Positions 35,669 through 43,404 of a DNA stretch of 64,000 nucleotides are shown here, piece after piece. Location of the stretch: assembly GCF_036013745.1 (NCBI RefSeq), contig NZ_CP107880.1, positions 496,001 to 560,000 on the forward strand. Reading direction: 5' to 3'. The translations under genes were made by a program, and so were the position numbers. Every line of letters begins with the position of its first letter. The first letter of the stretch is position 1. The stretch is from Streptomyces sp. NBC_00483 (lineage in GTDB: Bacteria > Actinomycetota > Actinomycetes > Streptomycetales > Streptomycetaceae). The notes under the pieces are model-generated. The model saw only the letters and a list, made by a program, of their open reading frames with translations, made no database searches and was not told the DNA's origin.

Positions 35669-36529
35669 CTAGACGGACACCGCGCCCCGCACGAATCGCC
35701 GAAGGTGTGCGCGCACGGCGTCGGGCCGCTCCAGCCAGGGTTCGTGCCCGGCGCCCTCGATCCGCGTCAGTGGGAGGTCGAGCCGGAGCCCGAGTGCTAC
35801 GAGGGCCTCGATGGGGCGGGGATCATCGGCGCCGCCGAGGAGTTCCGTGCGCGTCGGCAGGCACGCGCGCAGTTCGTCCAGGCGCGCGTCGAGCGGGTCC
35901 GCGCGTCCGTCCGTGCCGAGTTCGGCGTTCATGGCCCAGTTGACGGGGCGACGCCGCCGGGCGTCCTCGGCGGCCCGTTCCCACCCGCGTTCGGGATCGG
36001 CGTGGTCGGTGAACCAGGACAGCGTGAGCAGCTCGGCCTCCTGTTCCTCCGTGCGCTCCGGCACCTCTTCCAATGCTTGGCTCCGCGCCTGCTGTGCCGC
36101 GGACATCCGGCGGACTCGCTCCGCCCGGTACCCGGTGCGCCAATCACCCACGAACGGCCCGCACATCAGCAGCATCCCGGCCACGCGGTCGGGGTGCGCC
36201 AGGCAGAACCTGCTCGCCAGGTCGGTGCCGTAGGAGTGCCCGATCAGGACGGCCCGGGGCGCGTCCCACGTGTCGAGCAGCTCAGCGAGATCGTCGACGT
36301 GCCGGGCGAGCGAATGCCGCCCCTGCCACGGGGACCGGCCCGTGCCCCGCTGGTCGTACCGGTACACGGGCGCGAGGTCGCCGAGCATGGCGGCGACTTC
36401 GCCCAGATAGTCGGGCAGACCCGGGCCGCCGTGCAGCAGGACGACGGGCGGCTGCCGGGTCCTGTCCCCCAGCGCTGTCCAGCTCAGTTGGGCCTCGTCG
36501 GTCATCGACGCGAGGCCGTGCGTCTCCAT
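35669..36529 (-). CDS. Alpha/beta hydrolase, proline iminopeptidase-like
   Basis: A 286-residue alpha/beta hydrolase with HGGPGLPDYL (oxyanion region), YDQRGTGRSPW and the nucleophile elbow GHSYGTDLA. A helical cap follows (about 150-215), and Asp/His come late (GGADDPRP, GAGHEPWLE). These are hallmarks of the proline iminopeptidase subgroup. The start is ATG 36529 or ATG 36505. It sits inside the hut region between hutC and hutD; a role in histidine-containing peptide use is conceivable but not shown. Confidence 0.8.
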   Translation of the reverse strand: METHGLASMTDEAQLSWTALGDRTRQPPVVLLHGGPGLPDYLGEVAAMLGDLAPVYRYDQRGTGRSPWQGRHSLARHVDDLAELLDTWDAPRAVLIGHSYGTDLASRFCLAHPDRVAGMLLMCGPFVGDWRTGYRAERVRRMSAAQQARSQALEEVPERTEEQEAELLTLSWFTDHADPERGWERAAEDARRRRPVNWAMNAELGTDGRADPLDARLDELRACLPTRTELLGGADDPRPIEALVALGLRLDLPLTRIEGAGHEPWLERPDAVRAHLRRFVRGAVSV

Positions 36530-36587
36530 CAAGGTCACCGCGGAGAACCTACCGATCCCGCTGACGCTCCGCCAAAGGTTAAAGCCC

Positions 36588-37157
36588 TCAGCGGACCTCG
36601 GTGAGGGACACGACCGCCAGCACCCCGTCGACGGCGATGTCGGCCTGGTCCTCGTCGTCCTGGAGCAGGACCGCGTCCAGCCGGTCGAGGCGGACGGAGT
36701 CCCGGTCCAGGGTCGCGGTGCCGTCCAGGACGAGCGCCAGGACGCGGGTGCCGGGGGCCGGTTCGAGCCGCGTCGGGCCGCGTTCGATGCGTACGTCGCC
36801 CTTCGCGTCGGTGCGGCGGAGCATGACGTTGAAGTCGACCAGGGGACCGCCGAGGAGCCGGCAGTCCGTGGTGGCGTCGCCGGAGAAGGCGAAGGGCGCG
36901 TAGCGAGTGTCCACGACGTGCTCCGTGCCGTCGACGGTGAGGGCCATGCCCGGGCCCTCGACGACGGTGATGATCCGGTCGACGCCCTCGAACGCGGAGA
37001 AGGGGCCGCTGCCCGCGACGTCGGCGAGGCTGATCCGCCACGCGAAGTCCTCCGTGCCGGACCCCTCGGGGTGGGCCAGGACCTCGGTGGTGACACCTCC
37101 GCCGTTCTTCCACGGTGCGGGGGTGCGTTCGTGTGCACGCAGGATCTGGGGTGCCAT
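36588..37157 (-). CDS. hutD: HutD family protein
   Basis: A 189-residue cupin-type protein of the HutD family (RAHERTPAPWKNGGGVTTEV, DFAWRISLADVAGSGPFSAFEGVDRIITVVEG, LLGGPLVDFNVMLRR). HutD proteins accompany histidine utilisation genes and have been proposed to limit the pathway when urocanate builds up. ATG 37157 is the start of homology, with AAGGA upstream. It is downstream of hutH in the same direction but after a strong terminator. Confidence 0.9.
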   Translation of the reverse strand: MAPQILRAHERTPAPWKNGGGVTTEVLAHPEGSGTEDFAWRISLADVAGSGPFSAFEGVDRIITVVEGPGMALTVDGTEHVVDTRYAPFAFSGDATTDCRLLGGPLVDFNVMLRRTDAKGDVRIERGPTRLEPAPGTRVLALVLDGTATLDRDSVRLDRLDAVLLQDDEDQADIAVDGVLAVVSLTEVR

Positions 37158-37264
37158 GAAGGTGAGTTGTCCTTGTCTTCGTACGGGCGGCCGGCCGGGC
37201 CAGAGCCTGAGGCCCTTCTGACGGACCCTAGCTCGCCGTACTCGGCGCTCGGGTGGCGGTGGTG

Positions 37265-37302
37265 TCACACCTCCGGGGTCCCGCGGGACCCCGGAGGTGT
37301 GA
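37265..37302 (-). terminator. 38-bp perfect palindrome after hutH
   Basis: TCACACCTCCGGGGTCCC and its exact complement meet at a central GC (37283/37284) without mismatch. It starts 15 bases past the hutH stop and is a strong terminator hairpin. Confidence 0.7.
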
Positions 37303-37317
37303 GGGCGAGCGACCGGG

Positions 37318-38853
37318 TCAGGACAGGGACCCGGTGACCGACTCGGCGGCGGCCAAGGCGCGGCCGGAGGCGACGTACTGGACGGCCTCCTCGATCTCGG
37401 GGGCGAGCCAGCGGTCGGTGCCGGGGCCCTCGACGGTCTTGCGCAGCCCGTCGCGCACGGCCGCGGTGGCCGGGGCGGGGGTGAGCGGGGCGCGCAGGTC
37501 CAGGGCGCGGGCGGCGGTGTAGAGCTCGACGGCGAGGACGCGGCCGAGGCCGTCGATGGCGCGGCGCAGCTTGCGGGCGGCCGACCAGCCCATGGACACG
37601 TGGTCCTCCTGCATGGCGCTGGAGGGGATCGAGTCGACGGAGGCCGGGGTGGCGAGCCGCTTGAGCTCGGAGACGATCGCGGCCTGCGTGTACTGGGCGA
37701 TCATGTGGCCGGAGTCGACGCCCGGGTCGTCGGCCAGGAAGGCGTTCAGACCGCGGTTGCGGGCCGGGTCGAGGAAGCGGTCGGTGCGGCGCTCGGAGAT
37801 CGAGGCGACGTCGGCGACGGTGATGGCGAGGAAGTCGAGCACGGCGGCGACGGGCGCGCCGTGGAAGTTGCCGTTGCTCTCGACGCGGCCGTCGAGGGTG
37901 ACGACCGGGTTGTCGACGGCGCTGGCGAGCTCGCGGGAGGCGACGAGTTCGGCGTGGCCGAGGGTGTCACGGGCGCTGCCGTGGACCTGCGGGGTGCAGC
38001 GCAGCGAGTAGGCGTCCTGCACGTACGTGCAGTCCGGACCCGCGTGGCTGGCGATGATGGCCGAATCGGCAAGCAGGGAGCGCAGGTTGCCCGCGCTGTC
38101 GCCCTGGCCCGGGTGCGGGCGCATGGCCTGGAGGTCGGCGGCGAACACGGCGTCGGTGCCGAGCTGGCCCTCGACGCTCATGGCTGCGGAGATGTCGGCG
38201 GTGCTCAGCAGGCGGCGCAGGTCGTGGGCGGCGAGGACGAGCATGCCGAGCATGCCGTCGGTGCCGTTGATGAGGGCGAGGCCCTCCTTCTCCTCCAGGA
38301 CGACCGGGGTGATGCCCGCGGCGGCGAGGGCCTCCCCTGCCGGCTTCTGCTCACCGTCGGCGGTGCGCACGACACCCTCGCCCATGACGGCGAGCGCGCA
38401 GTGCGCGAGGGGGGCCAGGTCGCCGGAGCAGCCGAGCGAGCCGTACTCGTGGACGACCGGGGTGATGTCGGCGTTCAGGAGGGCGGCGTACGCCTCGGCG
38501 GTCTCGGTGCGCACGCCGGTGCGGCCGGTGGCGAGGGTGGAGAGACGCAGCAGCATGAGGGCGCGCACGACCTCGCGCTCGACCTCCGGTCCCGAGCCCG
38601 CCGCGTGGGAACGCACGAGGCTGCGCTGGAGCTGGGCGCGCAGCTCGGTGGGGATGTGACGGGTGGCCAGAGCGCCGAAGCCCGTGGAGACGCCGTAGTG
38701 GGGCTTGACGTCGTCGGCGAGGGCCTTGATGACCTCGCGACTGCGGGCGATCTCCTGGAGGGCCTCGGGGGCGAGGCTCACCTGGGCGCCGTGACGGGCA
38801 ACGGAAACAACTTCGTCGGCTGCGAGGGCGCCGACACCAACAACAACGGTCAT
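37318..38853 (-). CDS. hutH: Histidine ammonia-lyase
   Basis: Deaminates L-histidine to urocanate. The 511-residue protein has HYGVSTGFGALA with the catalytic Tyr53 and the MIO-forming tripeptide Cys142-Ser143-Gly144 in GSLGCSGDLAPLAH. Most family members have Ala-Ser-Gly there; Ser143 keeps the numbering of the Pseudomonas enzyme. Other motifs are LINGTDGML, SLRCTPQVHG and FLADDPGVDSGHMIAQY. ATG 38853 is chosen at the start of homology. The gene is divergent from an IclR regulator across twin operator-like palindromes. Urocanase and imidazolonepropionase are not in the window. Confidence 0.95.
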   Translation of the reverse strand: MTVVVGVGALAADEVVSVARHGAQVSLAPEALQEIARSREVIKALADDVKPHYGVSTGFGALATRHIPTELRAQLQRSLVRSHAAGSGPEVEREVVRALMLLRLSTLATGRTGVRTETAEAYAALLNADITPVVHEYGSLGCSGDLAPLAHCALAVMGEGVVRTADGEQKPAGEALAAAGITPVVLEEKEGLALINGTDGMLGMLVLAAHDLRRLLSTADISAAMSVEGQLGTDAVFAADLQAMRPHPGQGDSAGNLRSLLADSAIIASHAGPDCTYVQDAYSLRCTPQVHGSARDTLGHAELVASRELASAVDNPVVTLDGRVESNGNFHGAPVAAVLDFLAITVADVASISERRTDRFLDPARNRGLNAFLADDPGVDSGHMIAQYTQAAIVSELKRLATPASVDSIPSSAMQEDHVSMGWSAARKLRRAIDGLGRVLAVELYTAARALDLRAPLTPAPATAAVRDGLRKTVEGPGTDRWLAPEIEEAVQYVASGRALAAAESVTGSLS

Positions 38854-38906
38854 GACCCAATGAAGCCGCAGGCAGGCAGGGGTTCGCGAGTCGTGCGACA
38901 CGTCTA

Positions 38907-38944
38907 GTGTCTGGGATCCAAGACACTTGATCTGGGATCCCAGA
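38907..38944. promoter_or_regulatory. Twin IclR-type operators between hutH and iclR-type gene
   Basis: GTGTCTGGGATCCAAGACAC (38907-38926, one mismatch pair) and TCTGGGATCCCAGA (38931-38944, perfect) share the consensus TGTCTGGGATCCCAGACA. Their GGATCC centres are exactly 21 bases apart, two helical turns. Confidence 0.65.
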
Positions 38945-38981
38945 CAGATGGTTTGCGACATCTCTGGTCTACGCTCGCCCC

Positions 38982-39767
38982 ATGAGCATCGTCCCGGCCG
39001 CCGCCCAGGTCCTGGCGGTCCTGCGCTATCTCGCCCGCCAGGCCGCGCCCGTCCCCGCGGCCGCCATCAGCCGCGACGTGGGGCTGCCGCGCTCGACGAC
39101 GTACCACCTGCTCGACACCCTGGCGGCGGACGGCTTCGTGGTCCATCTGCCGGAGGAGCGGCGCTACGGACTCGGGGTCAGCGCCTTCGAACTCGCCTCG
39201 GGCTACGAGCGCCAGGCCCCGTTCCAGCGCCTGGCCCGGGCGCCGCTCGCCGCGCTCGTCGACCGCACGGGACACAACGCGAACCTCGCCGTGCTGCACG
39301 GCCGCGAGGTCATCTACGTCATCGAGGAACGCGCCCCCGGCCGGCCGCCGCTGATCAGCGAGGTCGGCGTCCGGCTTCCCGCCCATCTGACGGCGAGCGG
39401 GCGGGCGGTGCTCGCTCTCCTCCCACCCGCGCAGGTACGGGCGCTGTTCCCCGACCGCTCGGCGTTCGTGCAGCGGCACGGAGCGGGTCCGGCGACGCTC
39501 ACCGCGCTGCGCACCCTGCTCACCCAGGCGCGGCGCCGCGGCTACGCGACGGAGGAGGGCGAGGTCACCCCGGGCCTGTCCTCGGTGGCCGCACCCGTTC
39601 TCGACCACCACGCCCACCCGATCGCCGGGATCGCGGTGACGTTCCCCGACGAGACGGTCGACGAGGCGGAGCAGCGGCGGATAGCGGGGCATGTGGCGCA
39701 GACGGCACGGGAGTTGACGCGACGAGTGGGCGGGGCGACGCGGGGGCCGGGGACGCCGTCGGCGTAG
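38982..39767 (+). CDS. IclR family regulator of hutH
   Basis: A 261-residue IclR regulator with the N-terminal winged helix (QVLAVLRYLARQAAPVPAAAISRDVGLPRSTTYHLLDTLAADGFV) and the C-terminal effector domain (RLPAHLTASGRAVLALLP, GYATEEGEVTPGLSSVAAPVLD). TACGCT (38970-38975) lies six bases before ATG 38982 and there is no ribosome binding site, so it is probably leaderless. Divergence from hutH and the twin palindromes make hutH its likely target. Confidence 0.88.
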   Translation: MSIVPAAAQVLAVLRYLARQAAPVPAAAISRDVGLPRSTTYHLLDTLAADGFVVHLPEERRYGLGVSAFELASGYERQAPFQRLARAPLAALVDRTGHNANLAVLHGREVIYVIEERAPGRPPLISEVGVRLPAHLTASGRAVLALLPPAQVRALFPDRSAFVQRHGAGPATLTALRTLLTQARRRGYATEEGEVTPGLSSVAAPVLDHHAHPIAGIAVTFPDETVDEAEQRRIAGHVAQTARELTRRVGGATRGPGTPSA

Positions 39768-39804
39768 GGCCGGGGCGGGGCATGTGGCACCGTCGCGACG
39801 ACTT

Positions 39805-40575
39805 TCACCGCTGGTGCACCCCCAGGCCGTCACGGCCCGGCGCGAGTTCGGGGCGCAGGACGAGTTCCTCGTCGTAGTCACCGCCCGCCTCGGACCGGTA
39901 CGCCAGCGGTTCCTCGTCGGGCAGCGTCCGCAGCCGCTCCCGCAAAGCGGCGGACGTACGGGCGTAGTCAGCCGCGTCGTGCCGGTCCGCGCCGTACGCC
40001 ACGAACGGCTCGAGGGGCGCCATCCCCGTGTACCAGAACGTGCCGTGCAGCAGCGGGAACAGCACCTGGTCCAGCTGTCCGTGGATGCCGCGCGGCCCGA
40101 ATCCGGACGGCCGGGCCCCCACCGATGTGACGATGAGGGCCCGCTTGCCGGCCAGACCGCCGTCGCCGTACCGGCGGGCGTGTCCGTCCGACGCCTTCAC
40201 ACCGAAGCCGAGCCCCTGCACCAGGACCCGGTCGAACCAGCCCTTGAGGATCGCCGGAGGCCCGAACCACCACAGCGGGAAGTGCAGAACCACGACATCG
40301 GCCCAGGCCAGCTTCTCGATCTCGGCACGGATGTCGGCGCTCAACTCACCCGTCGTGTACGCGCGTTCCTGCTCGGCGCCGACCAACAGCCGCTCGCCGT
40401 CGGGCGGCCCGCCGCCGAAGTCGTCGGCGTCGACGACGGCCTTCCACTTCATCGCGTAGAGGTCGGACACCTGGTACGCGTGCCCGAGCCCGTCGAGGGC
40501 ACCGAGCGCGTCGGCCATCAGGGAGCCGTTGAGGGAGCGCTGTTCGGGATGGGCGAAGACCCAGAGGATGTTCAT
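39805..40575 (-). CDS. Flavodoxin-fold NAD(P)H-dependent oxidoreductase
   Basis: A 256-residue protein of the KefF/MdaB/NQO1 flavodoxin-like family. The flavin-binding N-terminus reads ILWVFAHPEQRSLNGSLMADA, and the core VVVLHFPLWWFGPPAILKGWFDRVL is typical of quinone reductases. ALIVTSVGARPSGFG provides the second FMN loop. It probably reduces quinones with NAD(P)H in the cytoplasm. It is convergent with the IclR gene. Confidence 0.85.
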   Translation of the reverse strand: MNILWVFAHPEQRSLNGSLMADALGALDGLGHAYQVSDLYAMKWKAVVDADDFGGGPPDGERLLVGAEQERAYTTGELSADIRAEIEKLAWADVVVLHFPLWWFGPPAILKGWFDRVLVQGLGFGVKASDGHARRYGDGGLAGKRALIVTSVGARPSGFGPRGIHGQLDQVLFPLLHGTFWYTGMAPLEPFVAYGADRHDAADYARTSAALRERLRTLPDEEPLAYRSEAGGDYDEELVLRPELAPGRDGLGVHQR

Positions 40576-40661
40576 GCCTTCGAGCGTGCGCCCTCACCCT
40601 CGTACGACATCAGTGGCCAGACGGCCATGGGGTGAAAGAATCTGGCCACCGCGGGCAGGGG

Positions 40662-41267
40662 TTACGCGGCCGGCTCGTCCGCCAGATACGGCGGCGCCGG
40701 CTCGTACTGCATGGCACGGCGCACCGCACGGGCGTGGTCGCGGCCGTGCAGCCGCCCGACGAGCCAGAGCGCGCTGTCGATGCCGGCCGAGACGCCCTGG
40801 CTGGTCAGCAGATCGCCGTCGACGACATAGCGGGCGTCGCGCACGACGGTGATGTCACCGAGCTCCTCCAGTCGCTCCTCGTGCTGCCAGTGCGTGGCGA
40901 CACGGCGCCCGCGGGTGAGTCCGGCGGCGTGCAGCAGGAAGGCTCCCGTGCACACACTGTGCACCCACGACGCCCGCTCGGCGGTCTTGGCGATCCATCC
41001 GGTGACCGCGGGGTTGTCCACCTGGACAGTGCGCGCGCCGACACCGCCCGGCACCGTCACCACATCCAACGGCGGGTGGTCGTCGAGCGTGTGGTCGGGC
41101 AGCACGCGCAGGCCCTTCGCGAAGCGCACCGGGCACGGCCCCTCGGCGACGAGCACCGCGCGGTCGATGTCACCGCGCAGCCGCGCGGAGGTCGTGAACA
41201 CCTGCCACGGCCCCACGACATCCAGATCCTCGGCATCATCGAAGACGAGCAGACCGTACACAGTCAT
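40662..41267 (-). CDS. DJ-1/PfpI family protein
   Basis: A 201-residue single-domain DJ-1/PfpI protein. The nucleophile elbow HSVCTGAFLLHAAGL carries the conserved Cys, and VPGGVGARTV marks the family's Gly-rich turn. ATG 41267 has GGAG six bases upstream; ATG 41279 is an alternative. It starts only a few bases after the GlxA-type gene in the same direction and resembles its N-terminal half, so the two are a co-transcribed paralogous pair. Activity (glyoxalase, amidase or hydratase) unknown. Confidence 0.83.
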   Translation of the reverse strand: MTVYGLLVFDDAEDLDVVGPWQVFTTSARLRGDIDRAVLVAEGPCPVRFAKGLRVLPDHTLDDHPPLDVVTVPGGVGARTVQVDNPAVTGWIAKTAERASWVHSVCTGAFLLHAAGLTRGRRVATHWQHEERLEELGDITVVRDARYVVDGDLLTSQGVSAGIDSALWLVGRLHGRDHARAVRRAMQYEPAPPYLADEPAA

Positions 41268-41280
41268 CCTGAACTCCATC

Positions 41281-42249
41281 TCACAGTGCGGTAGTTGAAC
41301 GAAAGCGGGCCCGGTACTCCGACGGCGCGACGCCGAGCCTGCGATGAAACGTGCGGCGAAGCGTCTCCGCCGTGCAGAAGCCGTGCCGCCGGGCGATCGC
41401 CTCCAACGGCTCGTCCCCTTCGGCGAGGGACCGCTGCGCCGCCTCCACCCGCACCTGCTCCACGTACCCGGCGGGCGTCACGCCCGTCTCCGCGGTGAAG
41501 CGGCGCTGCAGATGACGCGGGCTGAGGGCGGCATACGTGGCGAGGTCGAGGACGCTGTGTCGGGCGCCCGGGTCGGCCTGGATCGCGGCGACGGCGGCCC
41601 GGATCGGGTCGGTGGCCGGCGGCCGCGTCGCCATGGCCACGCTGAACTGCGCCTGGTTGCCCGGCCGGCGCAGGAAAAGGACCAGCTCGCGGGCGACGGC
41701 GTGCGCGGTGTCCCGGCCCAGGTCGTCCTCGACCAGCGCCAGGGCGAGGTCCATGCCCGCGGTGACCCCGGCCGAGGTCCAGACGTGTCCGTCGCGGATG
41801 AAGATGGGACCGCAGTCCGCGGCGATCTCCGGGTGCTCCGCGGCGAGTTGACGCTCGCGGGCCCAGTGCGTGGTGACCCGCCGCCCCTCGAGCAGGCCCG
41901 CCGCCGCCAGGAGGAAGACCCCGCTGCACACGGAGGCGACGCGCCGGGCCCCGGCCGCCGCCTCGCGGACCCAGCCGACCAGCTCCGGATCCTCGCGGGC
42001 CCGGTCGACACCCCGGCCGCCGGCCACCACGAGCGTGTCCACACCCGCCGGGTCCCGCTCGGCCAGGGAGTGCTCGGCGTGCAGCACCAGCCCGCTGCGC
42101 GAGCGCACCGCGCCGCCCGTGGGGGCGACGATCTCGCACGCGTACCGGCCACCGAGCCGGTCGCCGTGCTGGAACACCTCGTACGGGCCGACGAGGTCGA
42201 GCGACTGGAACCCGTCGAAGATCACGAAAACGATGCGGCGCTTTGTCAC
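41281..42249 (-). CDS. GlxA family transcriptional regulator (DJ-1 domain plus AraC HTH)
   Basis: A 322-residue regulator. Residues 1-175 are a DJ-1/PfpI-like sensor (VFVIFDGFQSLDLVGPYEVFQ, LVVAGGRG, SVCSGVFLLAAAGLLEG). Residues 215-320 are an AraC-type double helix-turn-helix (HSVLDLATYAALSPRHLQRRFTAETGVTPAGYVEQVRVEAAQ, ARRHGFCTAETLRRTFHRRLGVAPSEYRARF). It starts at GTG 42249. Co-transcription with the downstream DJ-1 protein suggests autoregulation by a metabolite that both domains recognise. Confidence 0.88.
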   Translation of the reverse strand: MTKRRIVFVIFDGFQSLDLVGPYEVFQHGDRLGGRYACEIVAPTGGAVRSRSGLVLHAEHSLAERDPAGVDTLVVAGGRGVDRAREDPELVGWVREAAAGARRVASVCSGVFLLAAAGLLEGRRVTTHWARERQLAAEHPEIAADCGPIFIRDGHVWTSAGVTAGMDLALALVEDDLGRDTAHAVARELVLFLRRPGNQAQFSVAMATRPPATDPIRAAVAAIQADPGARHSVLDLATYAALSPRHLQRRFTAETGVTPAGYVEQVRVEAAQRSLAEGDEPLEAIARRHGFCTAETLRRTFHRRLGVAPSEYRARFRSTTAL

Positions 42250-42347
42250 ACCTCAACGTTCAGCGACCCCACCCCATGGCGTCAACGACACGCACCCCAC
42301 AGATCGCGCCATGAGGGCAGTGACGCTCGGAGACGTGCCGGGCACGT

Positions 42348-42560
42348 CTACTCCATCAGGGAAACCGCGAACGCCACGACGATCAGCCCACTCGCCAACC
42401 CGACGAGAACGAGGCGCAGAGCGGCCTCCCGGTTCCGAGGTGGTCGGGAGCCATCACATTCGCGGGGAGGTGGCCCCTGCCCGAGCACGGGTGGATCGAG
42501 CCGGTTCGCATCGGTCGGCTCGGACTGTTCCTCTTCCTCGGCGCGCACGGTGTTGCTCAT
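42348..42560 (-). CDS. Small single-span membrane protein
   Basis: A 70-residue frame with a charged N-terminal half (NTVRAEEEEQSEPTDANR) and one C-terminal hydrophobic helix (LRLVLVGLASGLIVVAFAVSL). That layout suits a tail-anchored membrane protein. ATG 42560 lacks a strong ribosome binding site. No family recognised; it could be spurious, though codon use is coding-like. Confidence 0.4.
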   Translation of the reverse strand: MSNTVRAEEEEQSEPTDANRLDPPVLGQGPPPRECDGSRPPRNREAALRLVLVGLASGLIVVAFAVSLME

Positions 42561-42720
42561 ACCGGGGAAACGACACTGCACCGTGCACGGGCGCGGACCT
42601 GCCCGAACCGTTATGCCGCCCTCACCGAATCGGCACAGCCACCCGGCCCCCGCGCGACTCCGCGTAACGATCGCGGCACTTCGGCGGCGAGTGGTCCCGC
42701 GGCACTGCACGGTGTGGTGC

Positions 42721-43317
42721 ATGTCCGATGCCACTGACCGCCGAGAAGGCGCACACGCGACGCAACACGGTGTCATCGCCGTGGAGCGCATGGACGGGGC
42801 TGCCGCGGTGCAGGCCGCAGGCGCGTTCGAGCTGGTCTATGCCGAGGCGTTCGCCGGTCCCCCGTACGACGAGTCCGAGGACGACGTCGACGCCGCCTTC
42901 CGCCGCTTCCCCGTCCAGGCCCGCAAGCGCGGCTTCCGTTCCGTCCTGGCCCGTACCGAGGACGGCGAGCCGATCGGCATGGCCTACGGCCACCCCCTCG
43001 GGCCCGACACGGTGTGGTGGGACGAGTTCACCGAGCCCGTGTCCGACGACATGCGGCGCGAGGACGGGCAGCGCACCTTCGGGCTCATGGAACTCGCGGT
43101 GCGCCGCGCATGGCGTGGACGGGGTGTCGCTCGGCGTCTGCACACGTTGCTGCTCGACGGCGTCGGAGCCGAGCGGGTGCTGTTGAACGTCCACCCGGCG
43201 AGCGGGGCGGCTCCGGCCGCCTACCGGTCGTGGGGATACCGCAAGATCGGCCAGGGTCGGCCGGGAGGCCAGGCAGCCGTGGACCTCCATGACGTGATGC
43301 TGCTCGACCTGCGCTGA
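42721..43317 (+). CDS. GNAT family N-acetyltransferase
   Basis: A 198-residue acetyltransferase. The acetyl-CoA loop is in LMELAVRRAWRGRGVARRLHTLLLDG, with AAPAAYRSWGYRKIG as the last strand-helix of the fold. An acidic insert (YDESEDDVDAAFRRF) lies near the N-terminus. ATG 42721 is the start of homology. Substrate unknown. Its last codons are part of a threefold tandem duplication that continues past the stop. Confidence 0.82.
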   Translation: MSDATDRREGAHATQHGVIAVERMDGAAAVQAAGAFELVYAEAFAGPPYDESEDDVDAAFRRFPVQARKRGFRSVLARTEDGEPIGMAYGHPLGPDTVWWDEFTEPVSDDMRREDGQRTFGLMELAVRRAWRGRGVARRLHTLLLDGVGAERVLLNVHPASGAAPAAYRSWGYRKIGQGRPGGQAAVDLHDVMLLDLR

Positions 43318-43350
43318 ACTCGACCTGCATTGAACTCGACCTGCGTTGAA
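43303..43350. repeat. Three tandem 16-bp repeats at the end of the GNAT gene
   Basis: CTCGACCTGCGCTGAA, CTCGACCTGCATTGAA and CTCGACCTGCGTTGAA follow each other directly. The first copy encodes the last residues LDLR and the TGA stop; the other two repeat this beyond the gene. It looks like recent slippage. Confidence 0.85.
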
Positions 43351-43377
43351 GCGGATCCGTCACCTCACCGTGCGGGA

Positions 43378-43398
43378 GCGGCCGTTCGCTCCGGCCGC
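43378..43398. terminator. Hairpin between convergent GNAT and SDR genes
   Basis: GCGGCCG (43378-43384) and CGGCCGC (43392-43398) form a stem with a seven-base loop between the two 3' ends, a plausible bidirectional terminator. Confidence 0.4.
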
Positions 43399-43404
43399 CG
43401 TTCT

